DNA of 64,000 bases, taken from NCBI GenBank assembly GCA_027605045.1, contig JAQFWX010000028.1, forward strand, positions 124,001 through 188,000, written 5' to 3'. Positions within the stretch are counted from its first letter, which is position 1; each line of letters opens with the position of its first letter. Positions 1-11,032 of this stretch are shown piece after piece. Both the position numbers and the translations under genes were made by a program. The notes under the pieces were generated by a model. It ran no database searches. It worked only from the letters and a program-made list of their open reading frames with translations, and was not told the origin of the DNA. Source of the stretch: Phallus indusiatus. Its lineage: Eukaryota; Basidiomycota; Agaricomycetes; Phallales; Phallaceae.

Positions 1-573
1 GCATTTGATACGCAGTCTGGATGGACGACTCGATCCCAGAGCCAAGGGTTCGTTCAGCAAGAAAATAGCTTTATGGGATATTTAAACCAAGCCCATATTC
101 CATCACGGCATCTTGAGCAACATCAAAGTTGGCCTCAAAACGGAATACGTAGTACATCCGCCGATGATCTCGGTGTTGGTCTTGGGGCGGCTGTCATGGC
201 TCATGGCGCCGAGGTCACCCCGACCAACGGAGTTAGCAGAGCCTATTCATATAACGAATATATGCAATCCCAGCCACAGGATCAGTCACACGTCGGTACT
301 TATCCTCAGTCACCATACCAATCGCAAGGTGCATACGACACTGGATTATTATCATGGGCTAATCAACAATTCGTGCCCTATGGTGCCCTCCAGCAAAGTA
401 TTTCTAGTCAAATTTTATCGCCGCCGGTTTTGACATACAATGCCATGGACTTGTCAGAAGATGAAATATTGGCTACAATGCGCGCTGTTTCAAGTGATAA
501 TTGGAATAGCAGTGTCATTATGCCAGGATATGGTTGGGGGCCTGATGAGGATGTTGGAATGGCAGATAATTAA
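1..573 (+). CDS. 3' end of a Gln/Ser-rich protein of unknown function (partial)
   Basis: The reading frame is open from the first base of the window to a TAA at 571-573, so the start lies upstream. The visible 190 residues are rich in Gln, Ser, Tyr, Asn and Pro (for example QSQPQDQSH and YPQSPYQSQG) with few charged residues, which suggests a disordered tail. A short acidic stretch rich in Asp/Glu (LSEDEIL) and a final GPDEDVGMADN close the protein. Such composition is common in the C-terminal part of fungal transcription regulators, but no domain is visible and I do not assign a function. The next gene begins 380 bases downstream on the same strand. Confidence 0.55.
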   Translation, partial: AFDTQSGWTTRSQSQGFVQQENSFMGYLNQAHIPSRHLEQHQSWPQNGIRSTSADDLGVGLGAAVMAHGAEVTPTNGVSRAYSYNEYMQSQPQDQSHVGTYPQSPYQSQGAYDTGLLSWANQQFVPYGALQQSISSQILSPPVLTYNAMDLSEDEILATMRAVSSDNWNSSVIMPGYGWGPDEDVGMADN

Positions 574-953
574 AATTTTCTCGGTTTTCGTCCCTTCCGT
601 GTATTATTTTTTCTCATCATGTAAAATAAATATGAAAGTGTAATGTAGACATACCTCAAGATGCAACCTAAAATCGATTTTTCTATTATAAATCATCACG
701 GCGCCTTGTTTGACGGAGCTGAAACTTAAAACTCGCCGGCCCGGGTCAGACATTTCACATGTTTCTGAGCTTAAGTAATGCAAATTTCTGCGTCTGCTCC
801 ACGTTTCAATTTGCTCGCTCAATTTTGCCAAATTTCTTTTAGGAAGCTTATTGTACTATTTTGAACTTCTTTGACTAGAAATTTCAAAATAACAAGCTTT
901 TGTCTTGGATCCGTTTCGAAGCTATCCCTACCCCAATTTTCCAAATTCCAATA
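574..953. other. intergenic spacer with a GC-rich motif also seen at 17.76 and 33.89 kb
   Basis: No gene is seen. Around 736-757 lies the motif GCCGGCCCGGGTCAGACATT. Close relatives occur near 17759 and 33889, the latter just downstream of a retroelement relic, so this may be the end of a decayed dispersed element. The rest should hold the terminator of the upstream gene and the promoter of the acyl-CoA synthetase. Confidence 0.3.
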
Positions 954-3900
954 ATGTCCCCGGCCCTTCAGTCAGCATCTCCTCCTCGAAAATATCCCGA
1001 ATGCACGTCATGGGCTGCACCTCCTTTGGATTTCACAAACCTATCTTATGCCAAGCAGACGACTATTGAGCCGAGTACGAAGGATGGTGAAACTGGTATG
1101 TTACATAAAATTACTTCTGAAAATCCGAGTTATAAGTTGTCTCATTGTTTAAACAAAATTTCTTAGGAGCTATTCGAAGCGGTACTTTTTCTTTTTCTTT
1201 CAAAGTTGAAAAGCATTCATTAAGAGATATAAATAAGCCTGGTCAGAATTATTGGATCTAAGTCATCCGATGGCTCGCAGAAACGCTGCACAGTTTTTTG
1301 AATCTGGGTATCAAGGACCGCGTTCAACTGCACACCCCTCCTTTATTTCAAATTACAGGAAATCCAGCTACACCCCTGGCAATCGTCCACCACTTCATCC
1401 AGCCGACGAGGATAGTGGCTCAAAACCCTGTTTGGGACATCGACCACTTGTATCTCTCAACCCTCTTAAGTTTGCACCTGACTATGTATGGATGAGCTAT
1501 GAAGACGTCGACTGTAGGCGTAGGGACATCGGATCGGCTTTAACGTGGTTTTTCTCAAAATTGGAAAACAAACGGAAGGGTAGAGATATTGAAATAGAAG
1601 GTGAAATTAAGGATGAAAGGGGTCTAAATATCGATACAGTTTGCTTATGGTCTGGGAACAACGTCGGTACGACTTTTTGGATTAATAATTGCCAAATTCA
1701 CTTTTTTTCACACTTTGCTTTGTCAGAATGGCAAATTATTGATTTGGCATGCCAAGCGTATGGGAAAGTAGTAGCAGCACTCTACGACTCATCGTCTGAC
1801 GACATAGCACGTGCGTCTGAATACAGTCTTGAATTTGTTTTCCCTTAAAAAAAGAACGCTTTATTTCACAGAGTTTGTGTATGTGGTCTGTTTCTTAATC
1901 GCACGCTATGATATTCATATATTAATCTTAAAGTCTGAATCACGCGGAAGCACCCATATTGTTTCTTACGCTCAATCATTTGACTTCGGTTCTTCGGTTA
2001 TATAATAAACTAAAATATCTTCGAAGCATTGTTTTAATGCATTCTGACGAAGAGTTAGCGGTATATAATGTGAGCATTTTTTCGCTATAGGTCTAAAACG
2101 GCATGTCTCGATATTCGTTACAGGCACATGGTCAGATCTTACAATTAGCTAAAGCATGGGCCACCTCATTAGGTCTTGAAATTTGGGGGTTTGAAGAATG
2201 TAAGCTAATTTTTGTCATTTGTCGTTATACTAATTGATGATATATCCATCTATAGTTGAAAAGATCGGAAGGCATCGCTCTTCGCAGCCGATTAACGTGC
2301 CTTCGGACGCAGTGTACTCACTATGTTACACATCTGTACGTTGTTTGTTAACCGCTGCTTCATAATGTTATATATTCCCGTAGGGTACAACGGGACAACC
2401 AAAAGCGGTCATCTTGACCCACGGCCAAGCAGCACTCACCGTATCTTGCGGTTCTTGGGGAATGGTTAATATGAACAATAACGCTGGCATTACGCTCTCA
2501 GTGCTTCCGTTAGTACATTCGTATCAGGTAAGCGAGGCGATGTTATTAGCCATCCGACAGGGATATGTTCACGACCGTTACGTGGCTGAACGAGTCTCTT
2601 CCTTTACCTGACTTCACCTGATTTCACCTGTGAACTAATTATGATTGCGCTATAGCGTCTGATAAATTTAGGCGGCATTAATCGAGGAGGAGCGATAGGA
2701 TTTCCAAACCCCGACCCTACATTGTTTTTGCAGGATGCTCAGCTAGTCAAGCCCACTGTACTTGCTGCCGTTCCCCGCCTGATGAATAAAATATATCAAG
2801 GTATTATCGCGCGTGTTGCTGGACCGAGTGGCAGCATTAAAGGTAATTTTTTCACGAATTGTCGCGTAGAAGCTTTCATTTACCTGTGATTTCTTTTTTC
2901 AAGCCAGACTATTTAATCATGCTGTCAAGACGAAAATTGATGCCCTTCGTTCTACTGGGAAAATAGATCACCCTTTCTGGGATAGGGTTATCTTCAATAA
3001 AGTTAGTTAGTCTTTATGCCATTCTCTACGAGTCAGGGGTACCCGTCATATTCGGTCTCGTTTTCATTCTGGCGCGTTCTCACCACTGAGGTTGTGTCTT
3101 TCCGCAGATAAAATCATCCGTGGGTGGAAATCTTGCCACAATAGTGTGCGGCTCCGCAGCCACATCTCCAGAGATACTTGATTTTGCTCAAGTCGTGCTA
3201 GGATGTCGAGTGTATAACGGTACGTCTTTACTTTCAAGTTGACACCATTCTTTTCACCTATTTAACCGTGTGAATTAGGGTAGGTTAAGCTTCAACCCAC
3301 ATACATAAGAAAAGCTTCTTAACAGGAATACACAGGTATGGTTTAACGGAAACGTTCGCACTTTCATGCCGGGTGTTACCGTACGACCCTACCGGCTCGT
3401 TTACTATAGGACCAGTAGTACCATTTTGCGAAGCCAAGCTAATTGATGCACCAGAATTGGGATATTTCGTGAAGCCTAAGCAGAAGTCCACAGGAGAGGA
3501 CTTGGTCACACTCCGACCTCGTGGTGAACTGTGCTTGCGGCCTGCGCCTGGTGGAAGGTGTCCGGGATATTATAAAGGTTTTTTTTTTACTGCACCTGAG
3601 GTCGATTATATTCTGACTTTTTTTTCGGTAGACCCAGAAAGTACAAGGTATACGTTTGACTCCGAAGAATGGATTCATACGGCCGACATTGCCGAGTTGG
3701 ATGAGTGTGGAAGGTTCAAGATCATCGATCGCCGGAAGGTACGTATTGAAAAGTTCAATAACGAAATTAACTCCAACTGTCTTTTTTTTTTCAATTCACA
3801 GAACATCATCAAACTTACGCAAGGCGAATTCGTGGCTCTTGAAAGGGTTGAGACTTTATACAGCGCTTCGCCGGTTTTGTCACAATTGTTCCTTTACGGC

Positions 3901-4318
3901 GATATGACCAAAGACTATTTGGTAGCCGTTGTTGTTCCTGCTGAAGAACTGGGCAGTATAATGGGTGAGATGAAACCAGGTACAGATCCGAACACGAACA
4001 CCTCCCTCAAAATGCACATTCTCGAGGCGTTAGAAGCTCAAGCTCAAGCGTTGCAATTGAAGGGGTACGAAAAGATTCGAAACATCTACATCACGTATGA
4101 TGTCTTCAGCGTCGAAGATGGCACGTTGACGCCTACTCTCAAAATAAAAAGGTAAAGCGATCCGTCTGTCTCAGGAGATAATTGTTTTGAATATTTTTTT
4201 TTTTCATTTTTTTAGGAAGGAAGCATATGAAAAGTACAAAGCTGTCATCGAGGAATTGTACAACCAGCCCATTCCAGTGCTTCCTTCTGTCTCTAAGGAA
4301 GTAAGAACTAAATTATGA
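954..4318 (+). CDS. long-chain acyl-CoA synthetase (AMP-forming)
   Basis: It activates a fatty acid to its acyl-CoA through an acyl-adenylate. At least ten exons can be joined. The first begins MSPALQSASPPRKYPECTSW at the ATG at 954. Family landmarks appear in order: CLGHRPLVSLNP and VWMSYEDVDCRRRDIGSAL (about 1430-1545); EWQIIDLACQAYG (about 1730); the AMP-binding loop YTSGTTGQPKAVILTH split by an intron (2330-2430); YGLTET (about 3340); and the acyl-CoA synthetase signature WIHTADIAELDECGRF...IIDRRK / NIIKLTQGEFVALERVE (3670-3850), also split by an intron. The C-terminal exon (4217-4318) ends ...KEVRTKL. The catalytic Lys region in LTPTLKIKR is present. No frameshift was found, and all expected blocks of the roughly 690-residue family are present. 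Membrane or peroxisome location cannot be read from the sequence. It stands as a separate transcription unit on the + strand. Confidence 0.88.
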
Positions 4319-5231
4319 GAAGAGTTGTTTGCGGTCAGCAAAGACATTTTACGGGATATATAACTAAATACATAGAATACGTAGACTATCTTTATTTTTG
4401 ATTAAGATGAGCCTTACATTGACCTACGATATTTCGTATGATTAGACGAGAGTAAGCAGCCCATTTCCAGCATGCCAGCTCCCGTTAATTGTTGACTCAG
4501 AGTGCATTACATATCATTATTACCGAAGGATGGTGATTCATTTATATGGTTATTGTTCTTTTTTGCGCGGGTTCTGCACTGCATGCCTGATTAATTCATC
4601 AAATTTGAGGATTCAGACGCTGGTCACAAAACGTTCTGCTATAGCTATCGGCCTTCTCAAGTTTTTAACAGCCGAAAATTGGCAAGCGCGAAAGAATTAT
4701 TCGACATAGCTTCGTTCTAACTTTTACAACTTCTTGGGCGCAAAAGCTGATAGGTTTTCCAACAAAAGATGCCCGTGTGTTGAGCTCCGTCGATTATGAA
4801 CAAGCTTCTTGAGACTAATATACAGCAGTGACCACTTCATCGAATTTGTCCCCGATGCGGATATCTTAATCGATGTCAGTGCGGAAAAAACAAACAAAGA
4901 TCTACTATTACGGTCTTTGACGTATCTATTGAATGAACTTGGATTGTCCACAACGTAGATTTATTATTTACTGGTTCCGTACACGAAGGGTTTTGCACGG
5001 ATTGGAAAGGAAAGAGAGGGGACGTATCCATCGAGGTATGAATCGAAGATGATCATAAGTGTGTTTTTTAGTCTATGACATACTATAGCTGTACGGCGGT
5101 ATGTTTCAAGTGCTTAGTGCTAATCACAGCGCGTGACACACGTGACATGCTTGACACGCGTCGTCCGCTACCACGTGCACGTAAAGTATTTCAGTTCACT
5201 GTTCGTCCCAAGCTCGTTCGGAACAAGAAAC
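4319..5231. other. intergenic region holding a decayed copy of the FunK1 5' flank
   Basis: No gene is seen. From about 4730 to 5230 the sequence resembles the 5' flank of the whole kinase gene (10330-11000), sharing a block around GGATTGTCCACA, a GC-rich run of GTGACAC units and the downstream TTCG(G/T)AAC block. Here two of the three ACGCGT sites and the TATA box of the sister promoter are lost; one ACGCGT remains at 5156-5161. This is best read as the promoter flank that travelled with the truncated kinase that follows. Confidence 0.5.
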
Positions 5232-7108
5232 ATGCTTAAAGCTGGCGTCTTGCATAGAGACATCAGTGATGGGGATATTTATATGCAGCTTAGGACGTCA
5301 AAGGACACAGAGGAAACTGAAGATTTGGTTTCTCAAACGAAAGGAACGCTGATCGATCTCGACCATGCAAAAAGAACTGTCGAAAAGCTTGTCAGGACCT
5401 TGGATCCGGAATCACACTTCATTAAAATTTATACGGATGTCTTAAGGATCCTTGACCTGCAACTTACGGATGACGCTGTAGTTAAAGCACTGAAATCCGT
5501 TCCCTCGTCTCACCTACCTAATTATGTCTCCGCCGCAATTCAATTTGATATTAAGAAGTCAAAGTTGGGCGAAGGTCGCTGGACTGCGGAGGATCTTGGA
5601 TGGGATGATTTGGTATGCAAAAGCTTCTTTCTTGTAACCGTCAGCTGATTGCGTCCAGGAAGAGCAATGGGATTTTGACACACACGTTCCTGACGCTAAT
5701 GGCAAACGAACGGTATTTTTCTTGCATACTTCATACCCAAAACACCCGTTCATTACTCGCAGGGCACGATTCCTTTTATAAGCCATCGGCTCATAAAAGC
5801 CAGTGACGAATTGGATTTGCATAATCCAATTCACGATATGGAGTCACTTTTTTGGGTTATTATTCACATTTGCCTCATCAGAGAATCCGGGTTCGGGCAT
5901 CGAGAGAAAGACCCGCCTAAGGAGCCTATTACACTTGCTCAACCCAAACAATCTGGACCTCCTAAGCCCGAAGCACCCGAGGAGTGTGCAAAGCGAGAAG
6001 AGCGAGAAAAGAGAGAAAAGCGAAAACAATATATCTCCAGGCTTTTTTTCTCAAATGAAGATGCAATTGCCTCTTCCAAGACGGCACATTTCGAATCGGA
6101 GGTTTCCATCGATAATTTATTGGCTCATATACATGACTATTTTTCTCCGTTCAGGGACATGCTCAAACGGTGGAGAAACGTACTCGTACTCGGCTATACT
6201 TACAAGGCGTACGAATACTATCATGTGCATAGGTACTTGCTGAAGATCGTCGAAGACACCATGAGGCATCCGGATGTCTTGGGTGAAGCGCAGGACACGG
6301 CAATCATTCGAGAGGAGATAGATCGTCGTGCTAAAGAATATAAATTCATCTGTAATATTCTAGACAGTCAAGGTGACACTGACACCGGTGCTTCGTATTC
6401 AACCAGATCGGGACCTCACTCAACGGCGGCAAATCCGGCGCAAGCTCCTCGAGTTGGTCATGCCCCGAAGGCTCGTTTACCGCCCACGTTCGCTGCCCAT
6501 TCCTCTCTTGCTACACCCGGAACCACCTTGAGCCCTACTACGGCTTCCTCTGCTACAAACCGTCCGATCTACCATAATACCGCCACCCCTGTATCTGTTG
6601 GAGTTACGACGCGGTCACCGTAGATTAGAATCTATATTACATTACATAACGCGCTGTACATAGTGACCTGAGGCGCCGGCCAAAAGACTTCGTCTTTTGA
6701 CCGAAGCTCCTCAGGTACGTTTGTCTAGCTAAAACTTAATATATGTCTTTTGACCGAAGCTCCTCAGATCTTCACTCAACAGTATCGACTTCAAATCGGT
6801 CTCCTGCTTCAGTTCTCTCCAACCAGTCATCAAATGTTGCACGAGGTTCGTTGATTGCCACACCTAGTATGCCGCAGGCTTCAAACCGTTCTTATCCCTC
6901 TGTTCCTACTTCCTCACCTATTCCCAACCGTCCGCCTACGCCGTTCGCTTCTCAAGATGTCTCATCAAGTCGCGCGTCAAACGTTGTGCCAACCGTTCCA
7001 ACGACTCCCAATTCTAATCGAACTTCCAGTTCCCATTCTTCCGCAGTATCTGGACAAAACGAGACTTCGCCAAAGATGCCTGTTCCCAAGAAATCTCGCA
7101 AGGAGTAG
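5232..7108 (+). pseudogene. FunK1-type kinase copy A: N-lobe deleted, tail split by a solo LTR
   Basis: FunK1 kinases are a basidiomycete-expanded protein kinase family. This copy starts (possible ATG at 5232) directly at the catalytic loop GVLHRDISDGDI and keeps GTLIDLDHAK, WTAEDLGWDD, GTIPFIS and HDMESLFWVIIH, followed by a Lys/Arg/Glu-rich insert (KREEREKREKRKQY). It has two introns matching those of copy C. Everything that in copy C lies upstream of the catalytic loop, about 1.95 kb including the VIK lysine region, is missing, so ATP binding should be lost. The Ser/Pro/Thr-rich tail is cut at 6596 by an LTR that supplies an early stop (6621-6623). The rest of the tail (6787-7108, ending KMPVPKKSRKE) lies beyond the LTR. 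From about 5810 on it is nearly identical to copy C, so the duplication is recent. A truncated transcript is possible. Confidence 0.8.
6596..6781. mobile_element. solo LTR (186 bp) with 5-bp target duplication GTATC
   Basis: The element begins TGTTGGAG and ends CACTCAACA, the TG...CA ends of a long terminal repeat, and is flanked by GTATC at 6591-6595 and 6782-6786. The sister kinase at 14433-14437 holds the uninterrupted site with a single GTATC, which fixes both borders. Inside are an imperfect hairpin (6667-6715) and a 23-base half-arm repeated at 6692-6714 and 6745-6767. No internal coding region remains. A related element lies at 62804-62928. The ends suggest a Copia-like or TRIM-type family. 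Confidence 0.88.
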
Positions 7109-7197
7109 AGTACCATGGGCTTGAATTGATATAACTATTGATACGTCGCAAAGTTTACACCCGCCTTAGATACTATATGCACTCTTCCGCCAGCTGT
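7106..7197. repeat. shared 3' flank of FunK1 copies A and C (copy a)
   Basis: The 92 bases following the kinase stop are nearly identical to 14751-14841, with only a few substitutions. This shows that the duplication that made copies A and C extended past the gene. The match stops at about 7197, where an FAD-oxidoreductase fragment begins. Confidence 0.85.
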
Positions 7198-7325
7198 ACC
7201 GATGACCATGTTTCCCTCAAGTTCAACACTCTCCCCATTTGGCAGTTTGGCATTCACTCCAGTAACTTTGTTATCTAGTAGTTTCGTCATACATTAATCC
7301 CGTCACGGTCCCGTGTTCTTTCCTT
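7197..7325 (-). pseudogene. fragment of an FAD oxidoreductase gene (exon 3 end)
   Basis: On the minus strand this stretch matches the end of exon 3 of the FAD gene at 15126-17302 (positions about 16465-16590 there), corresponding to GTVTGLM...VTGVNAKLPDG...VELEG. It contains small indels that break the frame. Compared with the copy C locus, the DNA between the kinase 3' flank and this exon (about 1.6 kb, the FAD C-terminal exons) is deleted. It is a relic with no coding capacity. Confidence 0.75.
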
Positions 7326-7409
7326 GCAAAGAAGACCTCTTCAGAAGACCTCGCCAGAGTATTGAGTCTCCATTGATTGGAATCTTACCATAATGCAAGA
7401 CTCATACGT

Positions 7410-7642
7410 ATACGCGGTACGGATTGATGCTGGCTCGGAAACACCCGGCAACTGGCTACACAAAGTCGTCGGCATGACAAAAAAAATGTAGTGTCGGCTA
7501 AGGGAGAATTTTATTACGACGGTATTTTGCACGCGAGGTTCACCACATCATTACATGTTCCCCCTCTAACAGACTTCCTTCTCCCTTATAGCTTATCCCA
7601 GTAGTTATTTTGAAGCTATTTTCACTTCAACAGAAGATTGAT
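7410..7642. repeat. dispersed repeat R1, copy a
   Basis: It matches 18022-18289 over most of its length. Shared blocks include TGGCTCGGAAACRCCCGGC, CTACACAAAGTCGTCGGC, CGAGGTTCACCA, CTAACAGACTTCCTTC and TCACTTCAACAGAAGATTGA. In both places R1 lies between an FAD sequence (minus strand, to its left) and a FunK1 sequence (plus strand, to its right). It has no open frame of note and may be an old intergenic or promoter segment, or part of a transposon. Confidence 0.75.
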
Positions 7643-7947
7643 CATGATTCGTCCGGCATCAAAGAATTCATTTGCATTATTCCGGACATGAATTCAGGTG
7701 GCACTGATGGATGATGCATCGATGATGCTTCAATTCATCTCTAATCCTCTAGGCTTCCTACCAGTTCCTACCAGTGACAAATCCGCAAATTTCTCTAAGT
7801 TTGCACCAATGAAATCGCCTGATGTCGGCACCAAAGTCACGTATTGTCACATTGCCACACTTGCAAGCTGCCAACTTGCAATTGGCACGGAAAAGTTGTG
7901 AACACATCTAGGTAAGCTTCATCATTTAATTCGATTCAATCCAGCTG
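7643..7947. other. spacer between R1 and kinase copy B
   Basis: No gene is seen. There are short internal duplications (CTACCAGTTCCTACCAGT near 7760 and GATGATGCATCGATGATGC near 7710). The kinase promoter seen before copies A and C is not recognisable here. Confidence 0.3.
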
Positions 7948-9690
7948 TTGAAAAATAATTTTAGATCTCTCATGACCAATATCATCGTCTTTTATCGAGA
8001 CATAAGTGATGAAAACGCCATCAAACAACCGCTACTGTTACAAGTACCACCGTTACCAAGTGAAAATACCGTCCACTACACTTTCATCTCTCAAGCGAAT
8101 GAAAAAGTTATCGACTTGAATCCTCATCATAAGAGAACTGGAAATACGAAGATGAAGGCAAAGATTCCGTCGTCAGATCTAGCCAAATTTGAAGCGCACT
8201 GGGTCCTGCGCCAGTGGGCACGTGCGCTGAGATTTGTACCGACGAATGATCTTGCTAATGACCTTGATACGGCAATTCAGTTTGATGTTACAAGGTCAAC
8301 GACTTCATATGAGAATGACTGTGCTGAGGAAGACTTTCAATGGAATAATGCGGTACGCAAAACAATGTCCTTCAGCTGTTCGTCATCCAATAAAACAGCA
8401 GAAACTACAATCAGATTATGACATGCATATTCCTTTTTCTCAAACGAATGGAACGCTGATCGATCTCGACCATGCAAAAAGGGCTAACGAGACAATGGCT
8501 GTCAGGAAGTTGGATCCGCCGCGAACATTGGTGCGACGTCGGTTCCTAGATCTCACATCAAGTGATTTCAATTTTCACGTCACGGAAGACGCTGTTTTAC
8601 AAGCCCTTAAATTTGTACCTTTGACGAGATTACCCATTTATTTCGAAGATGCGAATAAGTACAATGTTATGCAGTCAAAGTCAGGCGAAGGTGATTGGAC
8701 TGCGGAGGATTTTGGGTGGGATGATGTGGTATGCAATTCTTTCTTTCGTATACCCCGTCAACTCATCAATCCAGGAAGATCAGTGGAATTTTGACACACA
8801 TGTTCCCGACATAGACACAAAACGAACGGTATTTTTCTTGGTTGTTTTATCCCTAACACACACGCTGATTATTCTCAGGGCACGATTCCTTTTATCAGTC
8901 ATCGGCTCATGAAGCATGTCAGCGACTTAGATTCGCATGATGCAATCCACGATATGGAGTCACTCTTCTGGGTTATTATCCACATTTGTCTCATTAGAGA
9001 GTCTGGGTGTGGGCATCGAGAGCCTGACAGGCTTGTTAGACTTCGAAAACCTGAGAAATCTGGAACTCCCGAGACCGAAACGCCCGAAGAGCGTTCAAAG
9101 CGAGAAGAACGAGAAAAAAGAGAAAAGAGAGATAAGCGGAAACAATATATCTCCCATCTTTTTTTCTCCCATCAAGATGCAATTAGCTCATACAAGGGGA
9201 TACATATCCAGTCGGACTCGGAGGTTTCCATCGATAATTTATTGGCTCATATACATGACTATTTTTCTCCGTTTAAGGACATGCTCAAACGGTGGAGAAA
9301 CGTGCTCGTACTAGGCTATAGTTACAAAGCGTATGAGTACTATCATGTGCATGAGTACTTGCTGAAGATTGTCGACGATACCCTGAGGCATCCCGATGTT
9401 CTGGTCGAAGCGCAGAGCACAGATCATTTGGGAGGAGATATGTAGGTCATCGAGTCAAAGAATGTAGACACTCAAGGTGATACCGGTGCTTTATATTCAA
9501 TCAAATCGGTACCTCCTATGGCAACTGCCATGCGCAAGTTCCTCGATCCGGCCGTGGCGGCTCCTTCCACGATGAGTTTACCATCCACGTCTGTTGCAAC
9601 CGGATACTCATATATCTCTTGCTAAATACATCCACTTTGAACTCTTTCCCTGTCTTTTCCCCTCAGTTCTTCAAACAAGCCGCCCACTGA
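7948..9690 (+). pseudogene. FunK1-type kinase copy B: two C-lobe pieces in tandem, tail decayed
   Basis: The first piece (7948-8370) reads FYRDISDENA, then KVIDLNPHHKRT in place of the usual GTLIDLDHAK, then ALRFVPTNDLANDLDTAIQFDV. The second piece (about 8430-9445) restarts at GTLIDLDHAK and runs through ALKFVPLTRLP, WTAEDFGWDDVV, GTIPFIS, HDMESLFWVIIH, the charged insert (KREEREKREKRDKRKQY, one unit longer than in copies A and C) and RNVLVLGYSYKAYEYYHV to a stop at 9443-9445. The Ser/Thr/Pro-rich tail continues as recognisable but frame-broken DNA to about 9690. There is no N-lobe. In the first piece the metal-binding Asp of the DLD motif is replaced by Asn. It is judged non-functional as a kinase. 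Confidence 0.75.
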
Positions 9691-11032
9691 ATGTTCCAGA
9701 ATCCACAGGCGCTTCCATCCCGGTGACCTTCAAATAAAGAAATGTCTTTGACTCAAACCATTAGCTTTAGTTCGAGCTAGATGTATATAGAAATCTTTGG
9801 AAGATTTATTTAGCGATGCTAATGACTATTTCTGGTGTTTTAAACATTGTTATGGCGTTTTAGAAACTCACTGTCAAGGCTTGAAAGTACTATGTATCCC
9901 GTGCATACATATTTATCGATTATGGATTGAAGTATTCTGAGATGGGTACATCAATCGATAATGTTTCATCACGTTGTTGTTCGGTAATTTCCGCAGCACC
10001 AGAAAAGCGTGTCAGACATCCCTCGGTGAACGTCAAAAGCCCGAAGCTTTGGTGCATTCGTAAACGGAGAACCATTGAATCTTACTGACAGTCAGGTTGA
10101 ATGACCAAGTGCCATAGCTTCTCAATCAATATGACCAATTTTCAGAAGTCTCATGTTTAGGCCTCATTTCATCAACAATATGATACGGAGCATATCCGGG
10201 TTTAAATGGCTTAGATTGGTACAATTGTGCAAGACCTTTGTAATTCCCGGCAGGAGAATAACTGTCTCGCGAGAAGCTTATTGAACAACGTAAGATTATC
10301 GGACTCATACCGGTCAAAAAAAAGACATGCTTCAAAAATCAGTTCTTAGGCGCAAGAACTGATCATCTGAGAGCTTCCGATAAAAAAATGCCCGTGTAAT
10401 GGATCGCGATCTGGATTATAATTGGATTAAGCAACGTTCTTCAAGTTAAGATACCTCGTGTATATAGATTTTTATCAGAAGAAAATTTTTTAATCGATGG
10501 GGAACAAAGGGCCAAAGATTTGTGGTCTAGCGGATGCATTATTGTATGAACCCTGGATTGTCCACAGTCTAAATTTATTGTTATCCTTACATGCAAAAAC
10601 AGCGCCGCATAATGCTCGGTTTGGTTGGCCGTTGCGCTGAATAAATGCGTATCAATTGTATTCTAAATGGAAGACGTCCCAAAGCTTCTTTCTTATGGTC
10701 ATAGATCATGGACTTAGTTGCTATGGTTAATGTCCAATATACGAGCGGCGCGGCGAAGTTTTTGTGATGAACAAAAGGATTGACCCTATTTGACGATTCC
10801 TATTATTCTTATCGATATTATATTAATTTTTCGTTGCTATTATTTGGAAAATATCACCGGTCAGGACACGGCGACTGAGCACGGTCACTGGCTTCGTTTG
10901 GCGTACAACGCGTGACACGCGTGACACGCGTCATCCCCACTTGCAGTGTACACGGACATTTCCTGCTAGTTCCAAATTCGTTCTGAACGTATAAAAGACG
11001 CACATTTTCAGATGTAAGTTCCCCAGTCAAAC
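9691..11032. other. intergenic region upstream of kinase copy C
   Basis: No gene is recognised. The part from about 10330 to 11000 resembles the flank at 4730-5230, so it is the duplicated kinase 5' flank. The proximal promoter is given separately. Confidence 0.4.
10908..10997 (+). promoter_or_regulatory. FunK1 copy C promoter: three ACGCGT sites at 9-bp spacing and a TATA box
   Basis: ACGCGT occurs at 10908-10913, 10917-10922 and 10926-10931 inside a tandem GTGACACGC run. A TATAAAAG box lies at 10990-10997, 36 bases before the ATG at 11033. ACGCGT is the core of the yeast MluI cell-cycle box bound by Mbp1; whether it acts so in this fungus is unknown. In the copy A flank only one ACGCGT survives and the TATA box is gone. 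Confidence 0.5.

Noticed and set aside
900..953. Earlier start for the acyl-CoA synthetase at 900
   Set aside because: Position 900 is TTG, not ATG; the ATG at 954 fits a normal fungal start and the family N-terminus.
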